Assembly (NCBI RefSeq): GCF_029227915.1
Contig: NC_079886.1
Coordinates: 5,704,001 to 5,768,000 of the forward strand
Length of the DNA stretch: 64,000 nucleotides
Source of the DNA: Hydractinia symbiolongicarpus
Lineage: Eukaryota > Cnidaria > Hydrozoa > Anthoathecata > Hydractiniidae
Direction of reading: 5' to 3'
Shown here: piece after piece, positions 1 through 14,300 of the stretch
How positions within the stretch are numbered: position 1 is the first letter of the stretch
Layout of the letters: each line of letters opens with the position of its first letter
Program-made: the position numbers and the translations under genes
Notes under the pieces: generated by a model
The model's database searches: none
The model's input: the letters and a program-made list of their open reading frames with translations, nothing else
What the model was told of the DNA's origin: nothing

Positions 1-3000
1 ACTTTGCTAACTGCGTTTGCAACATTGGATTAGTGAAATCTCTTACCCTGTTAAAACTCCAGAAAAAAGAGACTCGTTGTAACCTTTATGTTTGCATGGA
101 ACACTATGATTTACGTGGCAACCCATTAGACTGCCTTTATTTTATGGAATTGCGAACTCGATTGCCGTTCTTTTCAGTTCCTTGGAAAAAAAGATAGACC
201 CAAAGATTTTTCAATTGCTTTCTTTCAGAACCTTCACTAAAAAGTATTTTTTAAATGTACATTACCAACAATAACTAAGCGTTACTAAGGTGATCGTCAA
301 ACACTTAAGAGATAAGACATCCTGATTAAAGAATGCTTACCAAAAGCCTTTAGAAATAAAATTGCGGGAGAATAAAATTGAAATTTGCATTTACTGCAGA
401 GTTAGTCAAAAACGATTCTTTTATCCTTCCTTTTGCAGACAGCATATTATACAGATTAATTTTGCGTCAACATTGTTGTGAGGGGTTGGGGGGGAGAAAT
501 AATTAGATATTAACGATACTTAGTTTCTTTTTGCGCACCCACGCAAAAAAAAGTATTTAAATAAGAGTTCCAAATTGTGCAAAGGGAACGATTTATGTCT
601 GGCGCAAGCAAAGGATTGTATGTACATTTTTTTGTGTGTATTTTATTATTTTTGCTTTTTAAAAGAGGTTCTACTGAAGATGTGTTTCTATCATCCTCAC
701 TGGTCATTGAATATTTTTTTAAAAGCAGTATAGTAGTACTTATATTTCTACCTAGCTAGATTCCTAGCCATGAACCAGTGTCTGTTGAAAACCTTTCTAA
801 TTGATTATCAAAATCTTTTATGTGTTTCGGTATAGAAATATAACAGACGGCTTCAAAGAAACGATCTACATATGTAAAAATTCTCTCACAATAATACTCA
901 ATTTGATGTAAGGGGAAAAGCAGTATGACTGCATTAACAAAAGATATTCGTTAAAAATTTTGTGTTATACTAGCCAAAGCTTTCGTGATGCCGCAATACC
1001 ACTAGCTAACGTGATATTTTAATAATTTCTGTACCAAATATAAATTAATGATATTAAATATCTTACCCACTCAATTTGTTATCCTAATGTTTTCTTGTCT
1101 TTTCGTGATATCATGATCAACAAAACCAAATCAGTCGTGAAAACAAGTTGATAAATTCTTTTATAAGTATAACTATGAGTGATCGAAAGGAGAGAATAAG
1201 TTATTTAAGATCTAAAAGCAAATTAGCCACGAAACGTCTGCGTGTCCTCCTTGTTATGACTCCTAATAATACATCGTAGAGACAATACTGAGAAAACTGT
1301 ACCTGTAAGTTGATAGACATTATTACGTAGTTTCTTTGGGTTTGAAAATAAAATCTATAGCTACAGATTATTAATTTGTATTATCAGTGTTCAATATTTG
1401 AAATATAATTATGTAGGAAACACTTTTTATTTTACATATTCTTGATTAATGCAACAAAGAACAGATAATTGCTGTTTAAGCAGATACGAATAAAAGGGTT
1501 TGGTAAGTATTTGTGCAAAGATTAGGGTTAACTTCAAGTGCCGAAGTTGCTGTGCCTTCTACAGACAATATTTTCACATTTCCGCATTGACAGTATAGAA
1601 ACATGGTGTTTAACAGACTAGGCGTACTCAGAAAGTTATATAAACATGATCGTTGCATTGTCAGTGAAGTACAACAAAAGACATCCTGCAGCTAAACTAT
1701 TTATGATGCCTACATGAGAAAGATCATTCTTGTCTGAAAGCGTGGGTGTTTGTATATTTTAAGTACAAATCATGTGTAATAATGAAAGCGGTGTCCGCAT
1801 AAGTCTTTTCTCATAAATGTTCCAAATAAAACCACATTGAAAGCACAAAAACACAATCTTTAAATTACATACGCTTTTAAATAACTTTGTAAAAAAAAAG
1901 TTGAATTGCCAGTGGCGTAGAACAAAATATATCCTGATGTTGAGCTATTTATTACGTATATAGTGAAACGTCTCTATACAGGACATCATCAGGGTCTGAA
2001 AATGTCCACTATGGAGAGGTATCCGCTACACAAAAACTTTTTCCAAATAAGCTTATATCGCTTTAAAATTCTGCTCCGGGAAAGTAAATCAACCGCAACG
2101 TAAGTTAAAAGGCTGGTTTCAAAAGAAAGAGCGTAAATCTTAGACTTCTTTAAAACTTCGAGATTTTGTTTCGTTTTGGCGAAGATAATTTAATACGTAA
2201 AATATAGCTTCAATTTCATTCATTCCAGAGTGTAACTTCCGTAGCGGAGAGGTGTCCGCAATAAATATATCTGTCTAAAGATGCAATCCAAATTTTCGTA
2301 TTGCTAACGATAAGGTGCAGAATTAACATTTTTGTGTTTACAGACTAGACATACAAGATAGTCGGATATTATTTTGCAATTTTGACACTAATTTTGGACT
2401 AGACGGCGTTAAGAACAAAAGTTTCGTTCGTAGCATGTAGCACTATTACTCTTTAAACGATATCATCCACATTATCTGGCTAGATATTTCTTGAATACAG
2501 TCTGGTTACCAACGGTTGGTATAACCAATAATGTGGAGAACGAGATACGAATTTCTTTCGTAGGTCTAAGTTAAACATAATTTTATATTGCAAAAAATTT
2601 ACCTCTACTTAACTTTTACTGACTCACTAGTCTTAAGCATGAAAGTCTCGTCCAACTAAAAACCTGAACAAGTTGGATAAATTTCATGTTTTATCTTAAT
2701 TTAATGTCCCCTGTAGTGAAACTTTGCATTCTCAGAATTCGTTTAGTTCAATCTACGTGCACTATACATTTTTTATTACTTCCCTAAAGGAAGTTGCAGT
2801 TGAAAGAAACTTTCATCCAAAAAACTTTACTTTTTGAGCAGTTTATTGCTAAACTGACACAGCGGTACTATTGTTAGATAACACAGCACTATTTCGCCAG
2901 ATCAGATATACTTCAAAGCTCTCAGGAACGCAACAGAACTACTAAGAAAGAATGTAATTGCAAAGAAAATAGGTCTAAATTATGTACTAAGTGCGAAACT

Positions 3001-5490
3001 AGTCGACGTGTTTTCCCTATCCTTCCTTCAGTCGATCTAAATTTGCGTCAACATCGTAAAAGAAAATAATATGATGATTCATCATTGTTGGCAAAAAAAC
3101 GTAAAAAGATCTTAACTAATTTAAAATTCCAAAAAGAAGTTTGGATTGGATAAAGCAATGGGATGTATGTAACTTTTCTTCTTCTTTTGATAATACTATT
3201 ATTACTTTTCATAAATTGATTTACTGTTTTTAAAATTCGTTGGCAGTAAAAACCTATACAAAGTTTAATCGCAAGTATTCTTTTAACTATGCATTTTCGC
3301 ATAGTGGCTTACCTAAGACATGATGGCAAACGTTTGATGCCACAAGAAATTATATAGGATATTTTTATGCTAGTAAGATGACACAAAAGTTTATTTGTCA
3401 CAGAACTTTACTTTATTTAGCTATATCCAAACCTACCTTTTTTGTTTTTATAAAATGGAGAAAAAAATATCAACAAATAGTCAAGCAGACAGGAATAAAC
3501 GAAAGAGAGAAAATAAAAAAAAAATGTTCAAAATAGTGTTTGAACCAAGACCTCTTTGTTTTCTAAGTGGAGAGGTCTTTAAAGTGTTGTTTCTTTTCTT
3601 CTTCCAAATATCTAATTATTTTAATCGGTTAACCGCAAAATTATTATTGGAACTTCTATAAAAATTTATTGGAACAATGCTTAAACGTGACACTTGCATG
3701 TTTCTTTCTTTAAAAAACTTATCAATATTTTAAGAATCTGATTTTGGACCTTAACTTTCTTTAGTGAAATCTAAACATGCAACAAGTATTCCAAAAAATT
3801 TGTATCACAGCTTCATATAAATCTTGAGCTTGTCAGCAATAGTTTAAAATTTGGTAAAACTAGTCTACTGCATTATACAAAACGAGCCATTACCTGTAGA
3901 TCTACAGGTCCAAAAATGTCCCTTTTCTATAGCAATCTAAAATTGATGTATTAGGTTACTACAAATACTATCTTATCAAAATCACATCTGACAACAGAAT
4001 CATTTAAAAGCCAGTTTTATCTGCTTTTTACCATGTTATCTGTTAATGAGTGAGTTCGCGGAATTACACAGCAGAGGAACCAGAGATGGACGTTCACCTA
4101 TTGCCTATTGCTTAATAAGATTTTACTCAACTTTACGTAAATAGTGTACGTGTTGATATTTGTCTAATTTTGGACTTTGGTGACAACCGACAAGCAAGAA
4201 GCATTTAGATGGAAATACAGAATTGAATGTTTTTCCTGTTTGCAACGTAAGTTAGTAAAAATAATTACTGGAATGTCAGCAATTTGGAAAATGAATTGAA
4301 ATCCCTATACGAAGGTCAACACTTTTTCACTCCTCATATTGTAGTTATGTGAACATAATTTCGGTATTCCTGAAAGTTATTGTATTTTTACATGCATTGT
4401 TTGTAACTCTTGAGAATTTTTCCAAATCAGTAATACTACAGTAATATACGAAATCAATAAATTACTGGTAGAATTAGGTCTCTTCCTTTTTCAAAATTAC
4501 ACGTGCATGCTGAAAAATGTACAAGTTCTCACCTTGTTGCGGCAATTTTAGAAATTGTTGTCAAGGTAATTACTTGTTGTAAATGTCAGATGTTGAAATG
4601 AGGAGAAAGTATTAGATATACAAGGTGGTGATACAATTGACATTTATTACATCAATTAATGCGTATTGCCTTTGATCCGCATTTCGAAATTTCTATAGTA
4701 TAAGATCACGCTATACTATGGAGCTACTAGTTAAACAGGTCTTAGTTTATGTACGCTGTACATAAATTAAATGTTTATTTACTTCAATTCCACAATGTTC
4801 GATTTAAACAATCTTTTTTTAGCACCGAAAAATGATTTTTCCACATTGAGTTTTTGCAGCATCATATCGACAATGACCTAAAGTCTAATTATCCATTATT
4901 ACTTGTTTCGTGGTAGTAGGCGCATTGTAAACAACAATGACGTTTGCAATATTTATATAAAAGCATTTTGATACGAAATAAATTAATCGCAACGTTCGCA
5001 AATTTTTTATAAACATCGCTATTACAAATCAAAGCGCAAAATAACTCAATTGTATATGATAGCATTATTGCTGCGCTCGATTTAAAATCTTTTGGCAACA
5101 TTTTGGTGTCATGACTTACAAGAAGTTGGGGGATGGGGGAGAAATGCTTAAAAAACTCGTTGAAAGGTTTTATTATATAACTTTAAAAATGGTAATAAAA
5201 ATTTTTCCCAAAAACCAATTCTACAATGATTAACAATGGCAGCAATCTAGGCTAAGTAAAAACTACAAAAACTTAACTTTTAAAAATATGCTGTACAAGT
5301 TATTACAAAAAATTGGGCAAATTATCCATATCAAACGCTTTAAAACATTTTCAATGGTAGTTTGTAACTAGCTACAGTTGATTGAATATTTATTCTTACA
5401 GTTTTTTTTAAAATTTACCAAATTTGTGCTGTGTCAAGGAGCGTTGTCACTTCTATTGTTTAGTTTCGCTTACACTAAAAATTATTTAAA
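1..5490. other. AT-rich non-coding stretch, no gene seen
   Basis: I found no open frame longer than about 90 codons with recognisable protein similarity on either strand. The stretch is AT-rich with many short homopolymer runs. Frames such as 3048-3302 (-) and 3395-3661 (+) have low-complexity translations rich in F, K and N and look like chance frames. Distal regulatory elements for the Wnt gene downstream could lie here, but nothing in the sequence demonstrates it. Confidence 0.6.
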
Positions 5491-5635
5491 CTAGTTGTTA
5501 GCCCGTGGAAAATCCACGGGTTTGCCCGTCCCTTTTATACCGCACTGCGTGCGTCTCACTACCTGCGCAGCTAAGCTACCATTTTGCGTGAAAGACAGAC
5601 AGACGGTCAGACGTATACGGGTGTTATAATATAGA
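5491..5635 (-). mobile_element. Helitron-like miniature element, full-length copy
   Basis: Read on the minus strand the element begins TC just after an A. It ends with a hairpin (arms CCCGTGG and CCACGGG, loop ATTTT or similar) followed 11 bases later by CTAG and then a T. Those are the Helitron termini: 5' TC, 3' hairpin plus CTRR, insertion between A and T. At 145 bp it has no coding capacity. Related copies lie at 6913-7033, 39049, 48821-48916 and 63500-63619, so this is a dispersed family. A specific Helitron subfamily cannot be assigned by eye. Confidence 0.7.
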
Positions 5636-6730
5636 TTTTTTAAAATTGTACCATAAACAAATTTAAGAAATAATTATAACAAACTCGAGGAAGCTAATTA
5701 TATTAAGCTAGTCTTTGATATTATTAACCTCCTGATATATTATTATCTAGATTGGTAGTGTCGGTTAAATTATTTCTGCGTCTTCTTTGTTAAGGCATTC
5801 CCACAAAATGCATTGTTGGCAAAAACTTGTCAACGATTCGTAAAGCAAAAATTTTTATATTATGTAGTTTTTTTAATAAGATTAATCATAAAACATGTTT
5901 CTGAAGGTATATACCTGTTTAAAAGCAAGGGGTAGATATCTATTAGGATTTTAGTTATACTGTATTTGTCCCTACGAGAAACTACTTTGTATAACAATAA
6001 TACATAAAAATGCTAACAAAAAAAATTAATATCGTATCGACCTTTTCAATCGTATATTGTTCGGTTTGCCAGACATTAGCTAGTGTCCAATGATAATAAT
6101 GACCTGTGTTACTGAAATATAATTGTCTGGGAAAACAAGTGACAAATCTTGGATACTTTTCAAAAATGCTACCACGAATCTTTTTTATTCTAATCAAATT
6201 TTTTAATTTAACTGCGTACATAAGAAGATTTGCCATGAGCGGGAGTCGCGTTAGATCTTGTTTCAACTGTTGCCAAACGCAAACACACTGACATCATTTA
6301 TGATGTTTGACGTCATAAGCATTTTCTACAAACTATACAAAAAAGAACCGCTGTTGAACATAACAGAAAACAATTTGTAGTAGTATGTAATGCATGGGCG
6401 TCTTTTTTAACGTGGTCCCGAAAAGTGTAACACTGAAGTACAATATTAGTTTCTTAAGCTTTGATAAGAGACGTTTTTACGACCACTAGACAATGAAAAA
6501 GCTGAAAAGAAATTAAACTGCTATAAAACTGAATGGGTAGCCACACTGTAAACTTTTTGTCTATTGCATAAAAGACAGCCCATAAACAAGATTTAGTATA
6601 TTTATGAATTAGTTGCTCCTACAAGCACTTTACTAGTGCCCTTAACGCGTTGTAAGATTTCTTTAAAGTGCATCAAGAAAAGCAGTTGGCAATAAAATGA
6701 AAGTCGGTAAAAAAAGTGTTAAGTAAAAAA
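5636..6730. other. Intergenic stretch, no gene seen
   Basis: No supported gene. A 94-codon minus-strand frame at 5982-6266 has no recognisable domain. A CRE-like TGACGTCA octamer occurs near 6309. Nothing else stands out. Confidence 0.5.
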
Positions 6731-8290
6731 AGTTGGTAGATACAGGAAAACACCAAATTTGGTGCAACAAATCCTTGTTCTTTATAAAAAAAACTACGCA
6801 GTGCCTCCATAGCGTACCACTCGGTGCTCGCATCATGCAAGCCTAAAGGCTCGAACTAGCAGCTCGCGGTATAGCCTATTCTGTATCTTCTTTAATTTTA
6901 ATCTAGAAATTACTAGTTGGTGGCCCGTAGATATATCCACGGGTTCGCCTGTTCTTTTTATACGGCATTTAGTATATGTGCGCTACTTGCGGTGCCATTT
7001 TGCGCAGAGACAGACGACGGCTATCATTATAGACATACAATTTAAAAAATACCGAATGACGCTAACGAGTTCGGTCAAGCGATTAGCGTTCTGTTGAAAA
7101 ATCACTGTGTTATTAACAGCTTTCACTCACGTTATGTATACTTTCTGATGAACTTTGCAACATTGCCCTCTTTGTGGAAAGAGTGTGCTCCCAGACTTTA
7201 TTTTATACTTTCCGATATTTATCTCGGGACGGCATAACTAGTTAATTTTACGTAAAATATTTCTTTACACGATCGGTTAAGTTTAAAGTCACAATTAATA
7301 GCGAAAATATTTCTTTTCTTACCATCAGCTTCTTTCATAAAGGATTTTACCTTTCAGCTTTATATTCAAGAAACATTTAATAATATTTGTACCATTTTTG
7401 TCACTTGAAATCAAGCATATAATTTCTGGTAGCTATAGGATAGTAAATATTGCCATCCCGACAGCTGTTTTGGGACGATTAATTTTCCTATATCTGTTTT
7501 GCAACGGGCAAAAAGTATTAACGATTTAATATTAACCAAGACGTGTTTCTCAACGATCGGTTGAAAGTCGACGAAGTCATAATTTATCGCATCAATAATT
7601 TTTCTTTCAATCCTAAGTGCCCCCATGAAGATTGCGTTTTTAGCTGTAACAATTCATAACGGAAGATTCCGGCTGGTTATCAATAGTCTTGTACGGACCT
7701 AAACCTAAACAAAAATATCCGGGCCGTAAACTCCAATGTTAGATTGTAGTTAAGGTAGATTATAGATACAGAAAAACACCATTTTATTGCAACAAATTCT
7801 TGTTCTTTATGAAAACTACACAGTGCCTCAAGAACATAGCCCCCTTTGTTGGCACTAGTCAAGTTTGAAGGCTCGACCGAGTCTAACTTAGAAATATGCT
7901 ACTATATTCCCAAACATTAGCTCTCGTTTTCACCCCTACGTTTAACATACAGAAGCAATAACTCCTTTTCTGTAGAGTAAACTCTAGTCTGAATTTCCTG
8001 CCAGTTCCTGTATGAAAGATTATTTGTCTTCTCTATTTTCCAAACCTTACTGCTGTTTTAAGTATAAAAAAATATAGGCTCATAGGCCTTTACACGGGAC
8101 CGTTTTTCAGAGTAAAAGTTCCTAATCAACAAAAAATCAGATACCTATGGGCTTCTAGCAGGGGAATGGGGTGTCTATAAAATACCAAATGACGCTAACG
8201 AGTTCGTTCAAGCGATTAGCGTTCTGTTGAAAAATCACTGTGCCATTTACGGCTTTCACTTACGTTATGTACACTTTCTGATGTAACAAT
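6731..8290. repeat. Diverged duplication: two pairs of similar segments
   Basis: Two blocks recur about 1.0-1.1 kb apart in the same order. The block near 6740-6880 (containing GCAACAAATCCTTGTTCTTT) resembles 7755-7880. The block at about 7045-7150 (containing GACGCTAACGAGTTCG and AAGCGATTAGCGTTCTGTTG) is nearly repeated at 8178-8285. The Helitron-like copy at 6913-7033 sits between the two blocks of the first unit only. This is best read as a duplicated, unidentified transposon or a local segmental duplication. No coding capacity was recognised. Confidence 0.6.
6913..7033 (-). mobile_element. Helitron-like miniature element, second copy
   Basis: The minus-strand 3' terminus is CTAG followed by T, preceded by the imperfect hairpin CCCGTGGATATATCTACGGG. 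The body shares the promoter-like TATAAAA-type segment and the 'GCAAAATGG' segment of the copy at 5491-5635, but the copy is shorter and diverged. It is flanked by the duplicated blocks described at 6731-8290. Confidence 0.55.
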
Positions 8291-11200
8291 AGAAAAAGAC
8301 ATTTCGATCTTTAGCACCTGCAAATTTATTGGCTATAAATTTCATGACTAAATGTTTTTTTCCATGCCATTCTTACAAGAGCTCAAAGGTTTGTGCTGGC
8401 GTTAAATTAAGCAAATTTCAGATGAACATACTGGTGCACTTAAACTCATCATCAACTAAAGGTAAACGAAAAAATTTTGTATGTAGTTTTAAAGCGTTTT
8501 GTAATTTTTGTCAATTGCTTTCTGGAGTTTCCTAAATATATGTCACTGTAAATAATAATATCTTTATCTTGATTTCCGTTCGCTTTTTAACAACGCACTC
8601 CTAACTTCAGACGTTACAGATTATTAATGAAATGCTGTTATATTTCTCTTATAGCTCGTAAATTGGAATTTAGAAGTTTCAATCATAGCTATTAAACCTA
8701 AAATACGTTTGCCATAACATTCAACTTTTAATACATTTCCTGACTGATGTAAAATCTTCATTAGTTTTTCTTGTTAATTATTTTTAACATCTTTCTTTTT
8801 TACTTAGCAAGATTCATTTGCTTGCCATGTTATCTATTACTCGGAAAATTAAATAATCATGAAGAACGTTCACAGACCAGTCAAATCTCTGTCTAAGCAG
8901 GGTCTAATTTTGAAAATGAAATCAGGCTTCATGACCTTTTAAGCAACAGTCCCGCCGACCTATACAAAGAAAATCAAATTAAGTCTTAAGAGCCTGTATA
9001 CTTAATAACAGATAGGAGGAAAAAAAGTCTTTTTAAAACCAATTTATCGGGTAAACTATTCATACAAATAAAGTCTCGTAACCATGTTTACCTCGAAAAC
9101 TTGTATAAAAGTCACAATCATGACAACATGTGTCTGCATTGTTAAGTGCACTAAGGCAGCAGTGACACCAATGTTTCATTGCTGAAAGTTATGTTGGAAA
9201 ACAATGCTGATATACATATCACGACCGGCAATGTTTTACATCATTATTTAGCTCTTGTTTAATAAAGCAATATAGCTATGAAAAATTAAAGTCATGTTTG
9301 AAAAGTAATCTTCCACTGATTGATATTATTTATTTGTTTTATATCCGATAAAAGCAAAGCGCGACCTTGAAACACAAAGCAGGCAAGAGTAGCTAGTAGA
9401 TTTTGAAAACTTAGCTCCTTGACTTCGTACAACCTTCATGGATCTTCCTTTCTGTATTTTGCGACGTTTTCTGCATCTTATTTCTCGTCCGGAGATTGAT
9501 GGTGGGGATGGATTCAAGTTTTATGGAAAATCTTTCTTCCCATTTATTCTTTTATTTATGAATTATTACCCCTTCAAATCACAATCAGCTGTTATAAGAG
9601 CAATAATAAAGAACAATTTCAAATATATTATCGAAATTTATAAATAGAGAACAATTTTTGATTCAATTTTTTTATGTTACAATAACAACATGTTTAAGAT
9701 TTTTTAAAGGTAACGCTAATATTACTTGGAAAATATGTCTTAATATTCCAAGTTTTTTGGCTGTGACTTTCGATTGAGTTTATCAATTTGTCTGTGTTTT
9801 TTTTTTTCTTTTTGAAATCTGAGGGGGGGGGTTAGGCGCCCAAATAGTTAAAAAAACACTTGCAAAATCTTCCTCGTTGTGTTATTAAAATATAAAATTT
9901 TTTTTCGAAAGAACGGCTATTATTATCATAATTATTATTATTATCATAATTATTATTATTATTATTATTTGGAATTATTTATCCAGAATAGACTCTTCAG
10001 TTCCTATTGGTATTAAAGAGGGTACTGCCATCAAAGAGGGTCCTGTGAAGGGGGTCCTAGTGCATTTAAAGCTCCAATATATTGTTTTTGTCTTTGAGTG
10101 GAGGGAGTTATGCACCAATACTAACTGTAAGTTTTTTAGTTTTCAATAAGTACATTTTGAACATGTCTGTTGTCGAGCAACGCATTGTATACAAACTCGT
10201 GTCATGTAGTAGAAGGAACCTTCTCCTATCGTCTATCATGCTACACCAATTACTATGTAGTCAGGAAATATGGATAATTTAATGGAGAAAAATAACCGTC
10301 TGGTTTATAATATTCTTTAATTTTAGTACACATTTCTGTTATTCCTCTTATAGATACAAAATTAGAATTCTTATGTTATGAAAATAAAATTTAAATTACA
10401 CAAACTACTGTTAGCGATACTGGTTGATTTTATTTGAGATAACACAACCTAGTGCTTTTATATTAACGTACGAATGAAGGTGCATGGATAATCCAACAAC
10501 AAACGTGAAGACATGCACGAAAACTTTCTACTGCAGAAAAATGCCTGTTACATGTTCTTCGAAAACCTTTTATGGCTAAGTTCGAGAAATAATGATCTTC
10601 AGTTTTAAGGAACTTTAGTTTGTATTAGTAAGGTTGTACTTTAATTATAATTTATGGCTTTTAGCTCCTCATATATAACTTCTAAAAACATAACTATTTT
10701 TACCGAAGCTATGAAAACAATGTTGATGCATAGGTCACCTTTGAATTTCAAGTTGAATTAAAAAACGGGGTAAACAGGAATTCTGTTACAGAAGCATGTC
10801 GTCGAAAGTTGACATCGTTTCAAAAATGAGAAGGATATGTGGAAATTGTTGAGAGCAATAATTAAATATGCCTTGTCGCGCTAAATGATGACATCAATTG
10901 GCTGACGAATATATCATTATGTCACTGATCGTCCGGGATTCGAGGAAGGTCGTTTGTCATACGTCATTCTATGCGTATCTTATTTTTCAGATAACTTTCG
11001 AATTTTTTCTAAAGTATATAAAATAAAAAACAAAACGATATAATTAAAAAGGTGGAGCAATTTTATTATTAGGAAACTTAAAATCAATTAAGGAGAGAAA
11101 GAAGACAAAGCACGTCTAATTAATTAACACTTAATAATTTCTCAAGAATACAATCTGCAGCTAATTATGGATCAAATGGCAAGGAATGTTAATTTCTATC

Positions 11201-11348
11201 CGCAAGGAAGAAGTTGACATCAACTGAGTTGGATGTTGATAGAGAAAAGAAAGTTTATTATATAATTTGTTGTCAATGTAGTAAGATTAACCAAAGGTTC
11301 AGATGCAGGTTTTAACAGTAGTTCGCTTATAACAAACTTACGTGAAAA
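8291..11348. other. Intergenic stretch upstream of the Wnt gene
   Basis: No coding exon was recognised. A simple ATT/ATC trinucleotide microsatellite runs at about 9918-9970. A G-run lies near 9822-9830. The last few hundred bases before 11349 should hold the Wnt promoter. A TATATAAT-like string near 11257-11265 could be a TATA element, but I have no independent support for it. Confidence 0.5.
9918..9970. repeat. ATT/ATC microsatellite
   Basis: Tandem ATT units are interrupted by ATCATA, giving a pure A/T/C simple repeat of about 53 bp. Confidence 0.85.
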
Positions 11349-14300
11349 ATGTTTGCCCAACCGAAATATTGTTGTTGTCCGGTAAATAACTTATTTAAAA
11401 AGAGAAGATCTACTTTAGACTGCCGTGGTTACAATACTTATAAAAGATTCTGCATGATTTCAAAGATGCACATTCTCATTCTATTGACTTTATCACTTTC
11501 AAGTGTGAAAACAGAGACGTTGGAAAGTACGCAAGTATACTGTGACAGCTTACCGAATTTGCAAGCGCATCAGAGGACGTTCTGTTACAATAATATAGAT
11601 ATTGTAAAAACGCTGGAAGAAGGTTATAGACTTGGCCATAAAGCTTGTGAAGCAGCGTTTAAAGACAGTGGTAAAACTGGGACACGATGGAACTGCACAA
11701 ATATGTTAGATGAAGAAAAAAAGAATGTGTTTTTTGGAGTTTTTTTGGCTAGACGTAAGTGTATTAAAATTATTATTGTTTTTCTGTACAATTTGCATTA
11801 GCTATAAAAGGAAGCAGCTTATTTGGATTGCGTTTTTATTCCTAAAACTTGCGAAAACAATATGGATAAACATTTTTTAATAACACTCCACCGAATTAAA
11901 ATTCATGTTTAAATGTTGTTATTCCTTTTTGAAATGTTTATTTATTCATCTTGTGTTTCTTTGTGAAACTGATCGACCTTAATCACTGTGATTACTCCAA
12001 CCCTTTTTAACAAAAGAATACAATAGCCACAAATCATGAATGCGGTTTCATTACTTAAGTAATTAAAGTTTATGGCATTCGTGTTTATTTTGATAAACGA
12101 CAGTTGTTGAAAGAACGTTGAATTCAAAACAAAATTCACTTTTTCTCTCACTTACAATCTACACATATACTATTCTTAGCTTACTCTCAAGTTTATCTTC
12201 AAAAAAAAAATTGCTGATTTTATGATTGTTAATCTGACACGTCTATTTATATCTGTCTGTAGTAGTTATTAAATTTTTGATGATTACATTTTCCCCTAAT
12301 TGTCTGCCATTTCTCTTATCTCCTTGCCTTCCGTTAAAGCCTTTTTTGCAATAATTATATGATGAAATTCAACTTTCACAGGAGAAAAAAATCGTGTAAG
12401 ATAACATAGTTATGTTTTAGTCGAATTTAATCGAATTTACTATTTGCTGTCTCTAAAATATAGACATTACACTAAAAAAAAACCTGTAAATAATACAACT
12501 TTTCTTTGTCAAAGGTCCAATTTCAATGGCATTTTTTTTAATCGATGTAAATAAGCAAGTTGCTACAACGGAAATCAACTACATTTTACTATTAACCTCT
12601 TAATTGCAACTCAAAGGGCTCAAATATTTGTGTCACTCTAAATTCCTCTATTTCCGATAGCAAAACTAAGATAACATATTTTATTCTGCGTAACCGTAAC
12701 AACGCTTCTCAATTTGATTGGCTGGTCAGTCCTGAAAAATACCTTTCTTTAAAAATGTTATAAATTTGGACAAATAAGATAACGTTTGTTTGTGTAAATT
12801 TCAAAAGGGGAGTTACTAGAAATGAAACATCAATTTAGCAATAAAACATTAAGCTATTTTTATTTTTACTCGTAGATTTTAATTGTATACTTTTATCAAC
12901 TTATTTACGGGCATCAGGTGATTGCAATTCTAATTGTGTATTAAAATTAAAACAATATTAAAGAAAATTATAAAAATTCAAGCAAAATAACGTCATCAAA
13001 TTCCTCTACGCTTTTAATGGGAGCGACTTGATGACATGTTTTGATAAGAAGAATACAAGGTTGAGATTTGATGAAAATGTGAGAGCAACTATCTAGCTAG
13101 TTAACCAATCAAAATTGTACATTTTTGCGTAATTGACAATATTTTAAATTTAGTACCATTGTTGCAGTTGTAGAGACCAATTTGAAATATAATTCTATAT
13201 TGCACCAATTGCTTCCACATGACTTAAATGTTTACATAATAATGTGGTTGTACAAACAAGAAACACTGTTAAGTAAAATAATTACCACAATATTCTACAC
13301 ACATTTCCACAATAAACAAACTTTGCATGTGCGTCACCATTTCCCGTAATTATATGGGTTAGCAAATATCCTGTGAATATTTTATTTGTTTTTTAATATA
13401 AATACTAACCAGCTAACCATACTTAAAGCAAAACGAGCAAGAATTTACTTTAACATTATGACTTGCGAAGGTTTAAAAGTTTGCAGGAAGTTTGCGGATG
13501 CTTGTACCTGCTCGCGCATTATTGTGTCAGAAAAATCAGGACCGTATGGGGTGAAAAGGCTATTAATGAAATGCATATGATTTTTTGTAGCACAGAAACA
13601 AAGGCATTAACAGTAATTTTCTTTAACTATATCCTATTATTTAAAAAATAAATTACTAATTTTAAGCAAATATTTATATTTTTTAACACATTGCTTTGAC
13701 TAATATGGTCTTTCGCTTATATTTTGTACCTACAAAAAATGCATGTCCATTGATTTCAATGCAAAATCAAACAGTATGTCGCACCTAAAAAGATAGAAAA
13801 AGAGACTTTGCTTTTCTCCTAGGTGGTAAAAAAAGACGTCCATACTTTTTCAAAACGTACTCATTGTTTGTTGAACTTTTGATATTCTTTTTGTCTATTT
13901 GTGGCTATTATATTCGTATACTATTTCTAAAACAATTCTCTTATCGGGAATTGACTTAAAAGGTTTTTATCAAAACCCTATAGACTAGTGCGCCCCCGAT
14001 GCTAGTGTCTTAAAGTCAAACTTTATGAACAACATTCCTTTGCCTTTTTTGATAAATTCCCTTGTTCTTAGTTAAAGTCGATGAGTTTTATGATTATTAT
14101 GTTTATTATTAGTATAAAGTTTATAACATGCATCTATAAAGTTTATAAAAGTTAAATATCAATAAAAGTTTCGCACTCGTCTGATTTTTTACGGTAAACA
14201 ATTTTTTTTTGTTTATTTGGTTGTTGACAAAGTTCAAAGATTAGATGTTTACGTGAACAGTTCATTCCTTTTCAGCGTGTTCATATACAAGTAAATTTTT

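Noticed and set aside
5982-6291. Opposed 94- and 61-codon frames as genes
   Set aside because: No domain, signal or splice context. The lengths are ordinary for chance frames.
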